A DNA stretch of 64,000 nucleotides from Acorus gramineus (Eukaryota; Streptophyta; Magnoliopsida; Acorales; Acoraceae). Below are positions 11,793 to 24,263 of this stretch, one piece after another (position 1 is the stretch's first letter; each line of letters starts with the position of its first letter). A program made the translations under genes and the position numbers. Location: contig JAUJYN010000012.1 in assembly GCA_030737835.1 (NCBI GenBank), positions 7,005,003 to 7,069,002 of the forward strand. Direction: 5' to 3'. The notes under the pieces were generated by a model. That model was not told the DNA's origin. It searched no databases and saw only the letters and a list, made by a program, of their open reading frames with translations.

Positions 11793-13861
11793 AAATGCTC
11801 ATTTCATCACTCTCATATTTTTAAAGATCCAATGTTTTTACGGGATGAAATCAGACTAAACTTTAACTTATTTTCTCGCATTAAATGCGTGTACCTTCTC
11901 ATTAAAGGCACCTGAAATCATATTATATTTTTAATAACTCATTTAAATGATATTTTGAAAAGTTTATTGATTGACTTTATGTGGGTCAATGGTATACCTA
12001 CAAAAACAAAACTTTCAGGTCAATATTAAGTAAAAAATTCACAAGTGTGTTTCAATTGATTACATTTTATTTACCCCATAAAAATTAGAACACAAAAGGA
12101 AGCCCATTGGAAATGCATGTTAGCTACACATGATAAAGGCCTTCAAAATTCTCACCCACAGGTTCTATATGGTAAGTGAAATGTTCGAGATGGTCAAAGC
12201 CTCAAAGGTAAACACTGTTTTAAGAAATAATCATTTGTTGAATTGAAAAATAATCATAATCGTAATCGTAATCTCATCGTAATCTCATCAGTTAATTATC
12301 AGTTAATTGAACTTCCAAGAAAAATTCTCCAAATTAAGATGAGATCCTGTTACTATTTCTATATTTCATCAATTTTTGTCAGTCTTTAAATAAATGCTGA
12401 CAAGTAACTCCTCACATGTTTAAAATATGATATATGTAACAGAGATTTATTAGATCTAACACTGCTCCTACAAACCATTTACACCCGTTAAAGGGAGTGA
12501 AAATCAACAGTCGAGAACCTGATTTTTTTACTGTTTGTTATCGTAAATGAAAGAGTCAAACGTTTTATTAAAGAAGAATTATATATCAAGGTTTGAAGGC
12601 TGAGATTTTTATGTCTTTCCTAATTGAAAATTAGAGACGTAATTGCAAGGAAAGTCATCTTCAATTCTTCCCATTCGAAATACCATTCAATATTTTTTCC
12701 TCCCCTAAATGCCCTTGGAGGGAATTACTGAAAAAAATTTCCTCCCCTATTTCCTAACTTTCACAATTCTTCCCCGTAATATTTTTTCAATTTTCTATGT
12801 TAGATTTTTGGTATGTTTAGAGTCTTTGACTTATCTCATATTAACGAGGGAACCATGTAAATCCATGTGCTTCTTATATTTTATACTTTTTGTGTTTCTT
12901 ATGACATTTTATTAAGGATAATGTAGCATCCAGTTTGTTTTTCAGTCTTAAATCCAGTCTACAAGTGTTTGAAATTTTTTAAAAATAGCATACCTCATTG
13001 ATACATGTTTTTATAAAAAAATGAAACATACTTTAATAAATTGTATAGATACATTTATAGAAATATAAAAAATATTTATTGAAGCATATACTTCACTGAG
13101 ATGAGTATATGCTATGATAATTTTTTATCGACGCATATTGGACTAGAATTGAGGTTGAAATAACAACTGTGTAACAGCTGGCACTCTTCTATTAATCTCC
13201 ATCTTCCTATTTTATTGTATATATATCCATCTCTAACAGAATTTTTTACAACACACTTTCATGGTATTAGCCCATGCAAATGTTTTTAATTTTTTTTTCT
13301 TGCATTAATTATGAGGCTTTCCCTCGACAAAGTTTGACAGATCTCATATATATCTTAGTTGGACCCACCAATGTCGATCCCTTTATTTCCATTTTCTATT
13401 CTAGAGAAAATGCTATATTTACTGATCCAATATTTTTTTTATTCTTCTTATGTTTGCATAGTATCCAAAGAAATTAATCATACCTTGAATCATACTCAAT
13501 CACGTTTCCAAGAGGAATCTATAATCTTACATCTCCCATGAGAACATGAATATCATTTTTAAAGTTTTTTTTCAAAAGCAAGTGATGATGAGAAACAAAG
13601 AACAATGAAAGCACGTACACGACAAAACTTTTCAAATTGTTCCACATTTACGAACAAGATAGGCCATTTTTTTTAGGGTGGGGGCGGAGGGCGCTTATTC
13701 TTTCAATCTGTTTTGCAGCCTATCTACAGTCTAGAAGTAGAACAGTACTATTAAATATATTGTCCTAGTACAATACATACTCCATTAGATTGAGCATTAT
13801 ATTGTAGGAATCAAAGGGTGACTGAAGCATTAAAAGGAACACATCACAAATCCTGATTCCT
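11793..13861. other. AT-rich intergenic stretch, no gene seen
   Basis: Read on both strands. Only short, low-complexity open frames occur (for example 12709-12915 and 13274-13541). No splice-supported exon, RNA gene or clear repeat was found. Confidence 0.6.
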
Positions 13862-14150
13862 GCAACTACCTTGGCGATCTGGATGGCGAGGAACGAAGCC
13901 ATTTTCAACCATTCCATTTCATTGGGAGTGGGCATTTGGAAGAATGTTAAACTCCTTATCCAACCTTCAACTCTCTTTATGGTGGGTGCGTCGGTTGCTT
14001 GCTTCTTTTACTGGTGGTCGTTTTCGGTTGGCTTAACATCTGCTTTGGTTGAGGTTGATGTTTGGTTTATGTGTCATGTACATGTCAGGAACTTGTCTTT
14101 CTTTTTCTTGTGGTTTTTTTTTAGTGTAGACTTTTTTTTTGGAAAATAAT
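13862..14150 (+). mobile_element. LINE (non-LTR retrotransposon) fragment, linker before RNase H
   Basis: The frame reads LAIWMARNEAIFNHSISLG and continues with IWKNVKLLI, the linker commonly seen between the zinc-knuckle and RNase H regions of plant LINE polyproteins. The frame soon degenerates into low-complexity sequence, and no reverse transcriptase or RNase H core is present. A short dead remnant. Confidence 0.6.
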
Positions 14151-14524
14151 ACATCCAAAACACTATTGTAATACCTGATCATTTTGATTTTGTTTAAAAT
14201 ATATCTTTCCTAGAAATTATATATTATTATAAAAAATGAAATATACACAAAAAAAAACCAATATATATTCTTTTGTAAAAAAACAAAACAAAATTTACAT
14301 ACACTACAATAGTTGAGTATATATTGTATTAAAACAATATACACTCTAGTGTGTAGTTCACTGATTGACCATCTCTGAACTGTAGACTGTAAAATAGACA
14401 TTGCGTACCAGCACCTTATTATCAATAAGATAATATATAGGAGAACAGTCCTAGCTTTCACGATTCCCAAAAAAAAAAAGAAATTAATTACGGGTCCCTC
14501 AATACCACCTGCTTAATACTTTTA

Positions 14525-14910
14525 CCCCCGTTTGGATTGAGGAATAGAGTTATTTTGGATAGATAACTATACTAGTATAGATAACAATTCTACAGGAATA
14601 AGAGATTTTTTGTTTGGTTGTGTTTTTTATTATTCTCATTGGAAAACGTAAGAATAAAGGTTGAGTTGTTTGGTTGACAAAGAATAAAATATAAATAAAG
14701 TGTAAAAAAAGTTGATTTGACATGTGGGCCCATGGGAATAGATAAACTGAGTATAGCTTATCCTAAGGTTACTTAGAATTGTTATACTCTCTTATACTCG
14801 TTTAAACTGGCTTAGTAATACCAAGTTATACTCTGCAAACAAACAGCTATTTTTCCTATTCATTCTTATGCCACCCTTATCCGAGCTTAACCCGCTACCC
14901 AAACGGGGGC
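14525..14910. mobile_element. Tourist-like MITE, copy 1
   Basis: Terminal inverted repeats CCCCCGTTTGG and CCAAACGGGGGC lie 386 bp apart, flanked by TTA at 14522-14524 and 14911-14913. The 3 bp TTA/TAA duplication and GC-rich tips fit PIF/Harbinger-derived MITEs. The interior matches the element at 55388-56022. Confidence 0.85.
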
Positions 14911-15818
14911 TTAGGTTTTTGCCACTTTTGAAGTTATTTTTAGGTCCCTAATTAGTTAATGTATTTTTTTTGGTCCTTCAATTCACTTGAGGTTATATTT
15001 TTCTCATTCCATTCCATTTCAATCCTTTAATGCCCTTTGTATTTTCTATTTGCCCCCTCTCCCCTCTACCCATCCACATGAATTGGAGCTTCTCTAACTT
15101 ATATCCATCTCCCGTCACGATAACAACCAACACACGAAGAGGTGGTCCATTCTCTCTCTAAGATCTCGTCACAGCAACAACCACCACACGAAATTAATAA
15201 TATGTTTAAAGACTTTAACAGTATACTCCGTGACATTAACAATGAACTTAGAAAGCACAATAAAGTAACAATGTACATGATCACAGGGATAAAAAATGGT
15301 TACATTTAACAGTTTTACTAACGGAAAGCATATATGGGGACCTAGAAAACATGTTTCATCAGGTTAGGAATTTAAAAAAACCTACAAAAATACTAGGGAT
15401 GTAAAAATAATAAGTGGGTGATCTACCCCCCCCCCCCCCAAAGAAAAACATAGTATACCAAGAATCCCCTATAATGTGTTAAAAACGTGAAAAACCTTAT
15501 ATAAATGACGATTTTATTTCTCTGACTAAATTATAAAAACCCTATCAAGAGGTGTAAGATCATCATTTACAGAAGTTTTTCGTATTTTTAACATATTATA
15601 GAACATTTTTAATACACTATATTTTCAACTAGGATTAACCAAACAGAATATTCTTCATCTGTGAACGAAAAATTTATTTAAAGGGTTATTTGAATTTACA
15701 CGTGTTTTTAAGTTGTTATATGAACTTCAGTAAAATGGTTATATAGATTTCAAGCAGTTTTAATAGAGTTATATGGATTTTTTCAAAATAAAAATTATTA
15801 TTATTTCCACGTTCTGCC

Positions 15819-15826
15819 TTATAAAC
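15819..15826 (+). promoter_or_regulatory. Putative TATA box for the small membrane protein gene
   Basis: TTATAAAC, about 150 bp upstream of the ATG at 15975, in an otherwise unremarkable leader region. The position fits a plant TATA box; transcription is inferred. Confidence 0.4.
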
Positions 15827-15974
15827 AAAAAACATCCGCACCATCATCAAAGACGCGCTTTATTCGTTATCGTCACAGGAGGTAATCACATCCCCATCGC
15901 ATAAAACATACATCCGCCTTCATTGACGACTCCTCCAAAGTCATTAAAAATTAAAAAAAACAATAAACCAATCA

Positions 15975-18900
15975 ATGGAGAAACCGATCGAAGAAGACGC
16001 AGCGATCGAATCCAGCAGCGACAGCAGCGACGACTCCCCAAACCCTATCCCTATCCCTAACCCTAGCTCCAGATCCGCCGACGCCAAGCCTCCCGAGGTC
16101 GAGGTGCACCTCTACCGCCGCGGGAAGGGCCCGGTCGAGGTCTTCAAGTGCCCCCTTGGAGGGTGGGGTCAGGACCAGCTCGAGGTCCAGGACATCCTCG
16201 ACAAGCACGGCCTCAAGTCGATCTACGCGTTTAACCCGGCGTCGGGCCGGGCCGCGCCGATCCGGTTCAACGGGCGGAACGGGCGGTCGCTGATCACGTA
16301 TCGGGATGGGGCGGTGATTTACGTCGATGGAGAACCCAAGGTGATTGCTTTTCTGATCTCTGATTTGAGTTTTCAATTGGTTTGTCATGAAAAGATGTGA
16401 ATTTTGATGTTGCGTGGTTGGTGTTTCATGGGAGTGTATTTATTGTGGGGATCTGATGGATGGGTTTTTGTTGGGGTTGCTGGAATTGGGTTTTTGTTTG
16501 GAAGAGATGTGATTCTGTTTTGGGACATTAAGAGAGTTTAATATGTGAATTTTGATGATATGTATTGTGAAATTAGTATGGTGGAAGGAATAAGTGATTT
16601 TTAGTGTAATTTATTAAAAAAAAAAATTTGGATACCATTTTAAAGTGTATTCAAAGTATAAGAAACGGTATTTTTTATTTTTGTTGGGGATGGGGGGGGG
16701 GGGGGGGGGGTTGATTTTTTTTTTATAATATTTCTTTTCTTGGTGTTTGATTGCATTGTCAGTTGTTTTTACATGAAAAGATGTGAATTTGATGAATCTA
16801 ACTGGTGTTTGGTGGGAGTGCATATATGTGGAGATCTGATTAATGGGTTTTTGGTGGGGTTATTTGAATTGGGTTCTTATATGTGGAGATCCAACTTCCC
16901 TTTTGTATGCTTTGGGCATTTGCATTGATCTTAATAACATCAAGGCCTGTGCCGACCATTTCATCAAAAAAATTGAATTGGATTCTTGTTTGTTAGATGT
17001 GGGAAGTTGGATGAGATGTGATTCTGTTTGGAGCATTAAGAGAGTTTTCTGTAAGTGAATTTTGATGGGAATTATGTATTGTGGAGTAATTATGGAGAAA
17101 ATGGCTGACATTAAGCGATTTTTAGTATAAATTTAAGAAGGAAATATAGGTTTTCGGGATACCATATTGAGAATATTGATGCTGTGCTTTATGGTTAACT
17201 TTTATTTATTTTTGTGCATTTTTGTGATTATTTTACACCTTTAATGGTCCATATCAGCTGCTTTTCCATATTTAATTTAATAATTCAATCTGATATGAAG
17301 CTTATCGTCAAAAAAATAAAAAAATCTGATATGAAGCTATGTTTGGGTAGTTGAGATCACTTTAATAAATGCCGAACTCATCTACCGGGATAAGTCTTCA
17401 TCTTTATATGTAGGTGGTTGGGGGAAGATCATGTTTGGAAATTTTTGTGGTAAAGAATAATCATGTTTTGAATGTACATATAACATATGACATAATAGGA
17501 GATTTCGTTTGGGCAATTTTGCAGCCCATTATTTTTACATGCCAAATCTTAGGCTTCTTTAGAAATGTTTCAAGGCCATTTATTGCAGAGATATTTTGTC
17601 ATGTGCCGTCTATGAAATTTTTGTCACTAGCCAAAGTGGTTGTGCTGCTATTTTCAACCAACCTGTCTCATGTAAACTGTCTAGTGGGAGTAATTAAAAT
17701 TCGTTTGAACTAGTGAATTTCTTGGTAAAACAGACTAAATGGAAGTATATTCTTAGAGTGACAAGTCTTGGATAGGTGGAAAACAGGTGTAGTGGTGGGA
17801 ATCAGAATTCACCTATTTGTCGCCACAAGATTGTTTACTTTTTTGGATATGACAGTCTTGGATAGTAAAAAACAAAATGTATAGTAGTGGGAATCAGAGT
17901 TCAGCTACTAGTTGCCACAAGATTGTTCGCTTTTTTGGATGTGACATTTTCATTGGAGGCCTATTTGGCCACAAGATTGTTTTTTGGATGTTGATCTGTC
18001 AAATATGTGAAATTTGTTAGCAGCTTCCCTAGGTTGTCGCTAATTGAGTGAATATTGTAGACAGTAGACACATGGGAAATGCTAAGAAATTGTATGGACA
18101 TGATTAGGTATGACGACTAAGTTACTGTTTTTAATGTACCAAACATAAATTATGTATGCCCTAGTGTTCATTTTGGTGCATCCTGGTATTACACGTAGAG
18201 ATGGGCTATACTGTGTGTGGCAACAGTAAATTCATTTCCTTTTTTATTCTTAAAAAAACAGTAAATTTCTTACAGGACAGCCATCTCACATTCTCCTATG
18301 CAGTGTTAGACAACCTAAAGGCGGAGGATACATATTTTCACGCATTCACCTATTTCTCGTGTTATTGGCCTTTTTTTTCGTTATGAAGAAATAACAAACT
18401 AGCCTAGCTTTCATTTAAGGTGTACACTTATGTTTAACCTCATTATAAAGTTCTGGTGAGTCACAGTTCAGATGTTTGCACATCACTAAAAGCTTCTTAT
18501 ATAAGTTACTATCAGATCCAACATATATGCATCTGTGTTTTTAGAAAAATTGAGAAAGGCCAGACCATTCCACTTTTTAGAGTGGTATGGTTTGAAATGC
18601 CCTGTGGAATTGCAGGGTGGGAGAGTAGTCTATTTTCCTCATTTTGCTATTTGTTATGTTTTTTAATTGTCTGGTGTCCTTGAAATTCAAGCATCATTCA
18701 ATGAAAACAATACATATACTGTATTGTTCTTTTGCTTATTAACCTAGGCCATGGGCCTAGACACAAGGTAGACCTATTATCCTGGTTCTTCTAAATCATT
18801 TGTACACTGTTCAAATCTAGAAACTTGATATGTATATGATGAACATCATTTCTTCATTGATATTCAAATTTGACAGATATTTTATTGGATTTATATGTAC

Positions 18901-20239
18901 TTTTCATATTTTACTGTAGTTGATCTCATGGATGAACTTGTTATTATATATCAATGCATTTACTTGCATTACCTGCAACAGACAGAATGCCACCATGCCA
19001 ATAGATGGGAGGGGAAAACTTATGATTTGACAGTCCTGATCAGTGTGATATTCTGATTCTTTAGTCCCTGTTTGTCTCATTCTTTGTTTTCATCCTGTTC
19101 TGTACATTAGTGATTGATATTTATATTTAATCCATTGTCTTTTACAAAAAGGCAACTACATCATGCAACTCTCCGTTATGGATTTCTTGCCTTCTTGGTT
19201 GCTGAATTATATTCTTATCCATTGTTCTAAAAAATCCCTTCTAAGCATCGATTACCCCCCCCCCCCCTAGGCCTAGGCCTAGGCGGGCCCAGCCCGCAGC
19301 ACTTTATGCCTTTTCGATTAATTCCTAGTTGACTAATTAGCTATCAAGTTGTCTTCTATGTTATATATATAAATTTATTTTTGTAAGCAACCCCATGCGA
19401 ACCGAGTTTTGAGAAAGTCGGTTAGCACCCTCCTCTTTGTAAAAGATGATCGAGGATCAAATCCTAGGGGTAGTCTTCAACTACCCCTAGTATGCTTAAA
19501 TAATCGATTTTGTTTTGATGTTACTTTCTTGTTATTTTGCGGTCTAAAATTTTAACTAATATTTACATAATATATGTATTACATTTTTTTATTTAAAAAA
19601 GTGATTAATTAATCCCCGATTAACCCCCACCTCGTCAATTAATCATTAGTCGGTTACCCTCGACCAGTGTCTAGAGCTTTTTACAACATTGTTCTCATCT
19701 TACCAATTTTTTAACTTGTACATTATGCCTTTTAAGGGACTTTTTTTATTATAGTTGGTTACCTTATTTGGGACAAGGATCACTCCGTTTATTTTCTTCT
19801 ACATGTAAAAAGCTTGCATCCTTCATTTGGAAACCTGTAACACTTGACTTAAAATAAATTTGAAATGATTTGTGCAATGATTCTGCTTTCAAACAGTTTA
19901 TTTTTTTTGTCATGTGTAGTCTGAACTCTGAATACTTGAAATTATGTTGCCATATTCTTTACGTAAGTGGAGTGTAGAAGTTATTTCTGTTTTTGAGAAG
20001 CTGAAGTGAACCTTGCACTTTTGCAGGATTCTTGGATCAACCCTGTAACGAAGATCTTGGTGGGTACAACTCTGTTGACCTTTTTGATAATCATCTTACT
20101 GAAGGATACACCAGAATGGATCAAACCAGCCAAAGTCTTTGGTGGAAACTTCCCTCCATGGATTCTTGCTTGTGTGGTTATAGTGTTCACTCGCCTGAGG
20201 AAGAGAACGCTGAACATTTTAAAGAAGTATGGCTGGTGA
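15975..20239 (+). CDS. Conserved plant small transmembrane protein of unknown function
   Basis: Two exons, 15975-16340 and 20027-20239, join in phase (AAG|GTGATT donor, TTTTGCAG|GATTC acceptor) to give 192 residues. Residues 1-40 are acidic and Ser/Pro-rich with IPIPNP. Residues about 41-122 form a conserved soluble block (VEVHLYRRGKGPVEVFKCPL, later IRFNGRNGRSLITYRDGA and VDGEPK). Exon 2 adds two hydrophobic segments, residues about 132-147 (ILVGTTLLTFLIIILL) and 167-177 (WILACVVIVFT), then a basic tail RLRKR..LLKKYGW-like end. I recognise this as a conserved uncharacterised plant membrane protein; no function is known to me. Exon 1 is much more GC-rich than its surroundings. The 3.7 kb intron contains repeated DNA but no exon I could find. 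Confidence 0.88.
16360..17190. repeat. Tandem duplication within the intron of the membrane protein gene
   Basis: 16360-16660 and about 16745-17190 share a long series of blocks in the same order: CATGAAAAGATGTGAATTT, GGAGATCTGAT-like, ATGGGTTTTTG, GAGATGTGATTCTGTTT, CATTAAGAGAGTTT, GATTTTTAGT and GGATACCAT. The second copy has about 95 extra bases near 16885-16975. A run of 19 G (about 16692-16710) lies between the copies. Confidence 0.8.
17757..17945. repeat. Short tandem duplication (about 95 bp unit) in the same intron
   Basis: Two copies share GACAAGTCTTGGATAG or GACAGTCTTGGATAG, GTAGTGGGAATCAGA, GCCACAAGATTGTT and TTTTTTGGATRTGAC. Non-coding. Confidence 0.75.
19250..19690. repeat. Transposon-like stretch with poly-C and CCTAGG repeats
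   Basis: A run of 14 C is followed by CCTAGGCCTAGGCCTAGGCG and GGGCCCAGCCCGC, then AT-rich sequence with a tRNA-like patch near 19418-19470 and GATTAATTAATCCCCGATTA toward the right. It looks like a degraded non-autonomous element inside the intron. Boundaries are not resolved. Confidence 0.35.
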
Positions 20240-23200
20240 ATGAATTCTCTCTACTCCTGCCAAAGCTTTTGAAATCGTTATCGCATTTTCACTGTAATCC
20301 TGTATCCATATCCATTTGTGGAAGAATTCAAAATTTTCCCTTTTTTCTAGGCAGATCAGTTCTGACAGTTGAAGAGCACAATTCATGAGCATTGAATAAT
20401 CTTTTATTTTTCATCTTGTTTACCGTCATTCTATTGTTTTCTGAGAATCACATTAGTAGCTTAAAAATCTTTTATCAATACCTGAATAAGTAGATGAGCA
20501 TTTGTAGCCATGAATCTTGAATTAGAGGATGTATTATGTTTTGTTTTGGTGGTCTCCTCTGTCTGCCTGTTATTCTCATTTTCGGGGGGATTGATTGCTC
20601 TACACTACTTGCGTGTGTAATCATCTCCCAACCTCTTCTTCTCTCTCCCTCCCCTCTTTGGGGCAAGATTCATACTAGTGTAACCTCTTATATATATAAA
20701 ATTATATAGTCTACCATTTCTTTAAAAAAAAACTTTTTTTTTCTGTTTGTACCTTTTTTTTTATAAACCTTGTACACATTTAATTCATGTAGTATGTTAA
20801 AAGTTTCATGAACACATGAAGGTTAAACATATAAAAAATCATGGCTACTGGATGATGATTTATTTGATCTCCAAACAACTTGAAAAGATGAGATTTTTCG
20901 AACTTAAGTAGTTCTACATCAGATGTATTAGTTTTGAGTCATTGATATTCTCATTTAGTAGGTTTATCTGAATTGGTGAAATAAACATAATATATCCAGA
21001 GAATTGTATAGTATAGGAAAATGTGTTGCAAGAAAAAAAACACAACTGTAACTTTAACTTCATTTCTTCTAATTGAAGTGATTCATTACCAGATATTATT
21101 GCTAAGTCTAGCATGTTGAAACCTCTCTCTTTAAAATTTAAATGCACATCTGAGGTCATCTGTGAAGTTTCCCTTTTCTTTGTGATAATATGAAGTTTTC
21201 AGTTCTGTAAATGAGAAAGTGATAAAAAGGGGAAACAGACAAAGATTGGCCAACTCAAGAAAAAAATTTGGGTTCTTCCTTAGCCTTAAAGCATCAGCAA
21301 CTGCAATCACTCAATGTTTCAATGTTCAAAGCCTCAAACTACTTGTAATTCTCATTATTTTATGAGGTGTGTATATTTATGTCTAAGAAGTTGAGACACT
21401 CGATGCTTCTCTTCCATGTAGTTTGACATTTAATGATTCTTTAAAAGTCTACAGCAACAAAGATAAGTGTCATGTTTGAGTCTGGCATGTCATGTCTGTG
21501 TCGGACACGTGTTAGACACAAGACATGACACGACATATGTGTTGAACACATGTTCAAAACTCAAAAATATTTTTTTGAATTTCGAAAACACATGGGATGC
21601 ACGACAGACACGGCAGAAACACATTATACATGAAGTCAGATAATAGTATTTATGGTAATGTCTATGCGCATGAAACCAAATGATGTTAAAATCTTAGTGG
21701 ACTTCTCATTGTTTTATTAGACTTGTGTATATTTCTATATGGGGAAGTTGAGACACTCAGGGCTTTTGTCCCATATAGTTTTACCTTTAAAAACCCTTTC
21801 AAAGCCCATAATAGCAAAGCTAGGTGTCGTGTCCAAATCCGATCATATTCGACACGTATTGAACATGGGACATGACAACATGACAGATGTTGATCAGATA
21901 TCCAAAATTTTAATATATTTTTGTGAATTTCAAATGCATTGGATGCGTGATGGATATGGAATGGACACATGATACATGAAGTTAAATTATAGTATCTATT
22001 ATAAAGTCTATGTTCATATTAAGTCAAATGGTATTAAAATCTTAATGGAGTTAGATGGTACACCATGGTAGTTATATCAACTTTTTAATAGTTTATGCAT
22101 ACGTGTTCCATTTTTTTTTAGATAATCATCATGTAACATTTATATACACACATACACATTTATAGTCGTCTTTTTGTGTCCTTCTAATTTATAAAGGTTG
22201 ATTGTGCCATCTTGTCATGTCATAGACCAAAATTAAAGTATTTACAATCACAATTTATGAGCACACTTTTGGTTGTTATATCACTAATAAGTTCAATGGA
22301 CCTACCTGTTTTTTAGGAAAATTAGGATTATGAGGTGATCCACGAAAATGATTCAAAAGATAAGCACATATGTTCCAAATGTAATTCCTTGGAGATTCAT
22401 TAATGATTAATCTACCTTAAATTAACAAATGGTCTGTCACTTTTGTTTACCAGATCAAGCTGCAGATGCCCTTGGCAGTCACAAAGTGTTGTAGCAAATG
22501 ACACAGTATTATAGTGCATTCCTGTGCATAATTGGACACACATGCATGATGAAAGGAAACAAAAACAAACCCCAATATGTTGCCCATTCATATGAGAAAT
22601 TTCAAAAAGATAGCATTGATTGGTGCCCAAAAGCTTGCAGAGCTGATTGAGTTGACCATGGATGATGAACCTAGTTTGAGTTCTTTGACAGAAAGCCCCA
22701 CACAATATAACAAGCAATGCACCTTTTACACATTTATTCTATTTTTTCCAACATTTAATGGTGGCTGTGTTTCACCTTCTACTTTTTAAATATATGAACA
22801 AGACTATAAGTCATGGATGCACAAAATGTTGTTGGTAACTTGGCATGGATTATGGACTTCATGAGATCCTGCGTTCCCAATCTTGAAATCACATTTGAAA
22901 CAAACTTTTGATGTTTGATCAACTACAAAAAAAAAAAAAAAAAATACAATTACTGGACGTACATTACTAAATAGGATAAATTGCTAAAAGACCTATCCTA
23001 GGATGATCAAATAAAAAATCTCAGATTCAAAGACATACTTCAGTAATCAATATTATTTACTTACCACAATAAATAATTATATGAATTCATGTCTTATTAC
23101 ATATCATAAACCATACAAACCCTTTGGCATTGCATCATAACCACAACCAAAAACAACTGAAATCCACAAAAAGAATAGGATGACATATTAATTTCAGTAT

Positions 23201-23356
23201 TTGAAATTACTATACAACCCCACCAATTCGGGGGGCCTTATGAATTGAACAAATCAAGGGAAGAGGAGGACTGAAAAATAACACCCTTTAATCCAATAAA
23301 TGCACATAATCGTCACCAGAAACTATACAGAGCAACTCCTCTGAAAGACCAGTGGA
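20240..23356. other. Convergent intergenic region between the membrane gene and LIP1
   Basis: The 3' ends of the two genes face each other here. No further exon was found. It contains the duplicated GACACG-rich block at 21355-22010 and a poly-A run near 22925-22944. The rest is AT-rich with nothing I can name. Confidence 0.6.
21355..22010. repeat. Diverged direct repeat with GACACG/CATGACA motifs
   Basis: 21355-21665 and 21715-22010 match in order: TATATTTMT, GAAGTTGAGACACTC, AAAGCYYA/AGCAA, TGTCRTGT, GACACGT, GGACATGACA-like, TTTTTTTGAATTTC-like and ACATGAAGT. GACACGTG-type motifs of this sort are common in plant retroelement-derived sequence. No coding potential. Confidence 0.6.
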
Positions 23357-24140
23357 TCAGATGTTGATATCGGCCCTTCTCGATTTTGTGCTGCTGAAAT
23401 CTGACAATGAAGTCGAAGAGAATCTCGGAATGCTATGGCTTTCAGAAATTGAAACGGGCGGCTGAGGGAAGAGAGTTGGAGGCGGGGTGAGATTCAGCTG
23501 AGCAGGAAGAGGAGGAAGCGTGTTATAATTGTATAGATCGACACTTGAACTGCACCAGATTAGAAACAAAGTGTGTAAAAAATAATAGAAGACAGAATAA
23601 AAAGAATAAATCCACTAAGCATACCAAATTGTATTCCACTTCATGATGTCTTCAACTTTATATGAATTCCTAGTTTACCATATGTTTCTCCATGATACCA
23701 AACTTGCGTGTCATAATTTTAAATATAAATGACAGACAACCCTAGAAATGTATTATGGATACTCTAATTTATGTTTCTTTGATATCTGACTTACCATGAC
23801 TTATATAACCATCACAATTGTTTGAATCTAGCTGAGGATGATATAGAATGGAAATAAATTAGAAACCTCTTTTAAGTGCAGAAACAACATCTAAAAAGTA
23901 GTCCGCAAATATCTGATGAAACAAAGGATGAAATTATTTTCTCAGCCTTCTTCTCCTTGGAAATCAAATAAATATCACCCAGTGTCAATGGGGTGAGCTA
24001 ATCAACATCATGAAAAAATCATTCTTTAGAGTACTGTCGGATAGTGTGGATAAACTGGATTCATTTGTAAGTTATCATAACATCCCTCCTGGAGCTCCTT
24101 TCACCTCAAGGTAGCTAAAACTCAATATAGCAGCAATAAT

Positions 24141-24230
<90 letters not shown>

Positions 24231-24232
24231 AT

Positions 24233-24263
<31 letters not shown>

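Noticed and set aside
15972..16388. 138-codon minus-strand frame
   Set aside because: Antisense shadow of exon 1 of the conserved membrane protein gene, which has the family match and a spliced partner exon.
19418..19470. tRNA-like patch (GGTTAGCACCC ... GATCAAATCC)
   Set aside because: No complete cloverleaf can be drawn by eye; at most a remnant of a tRNA-derived SINE.
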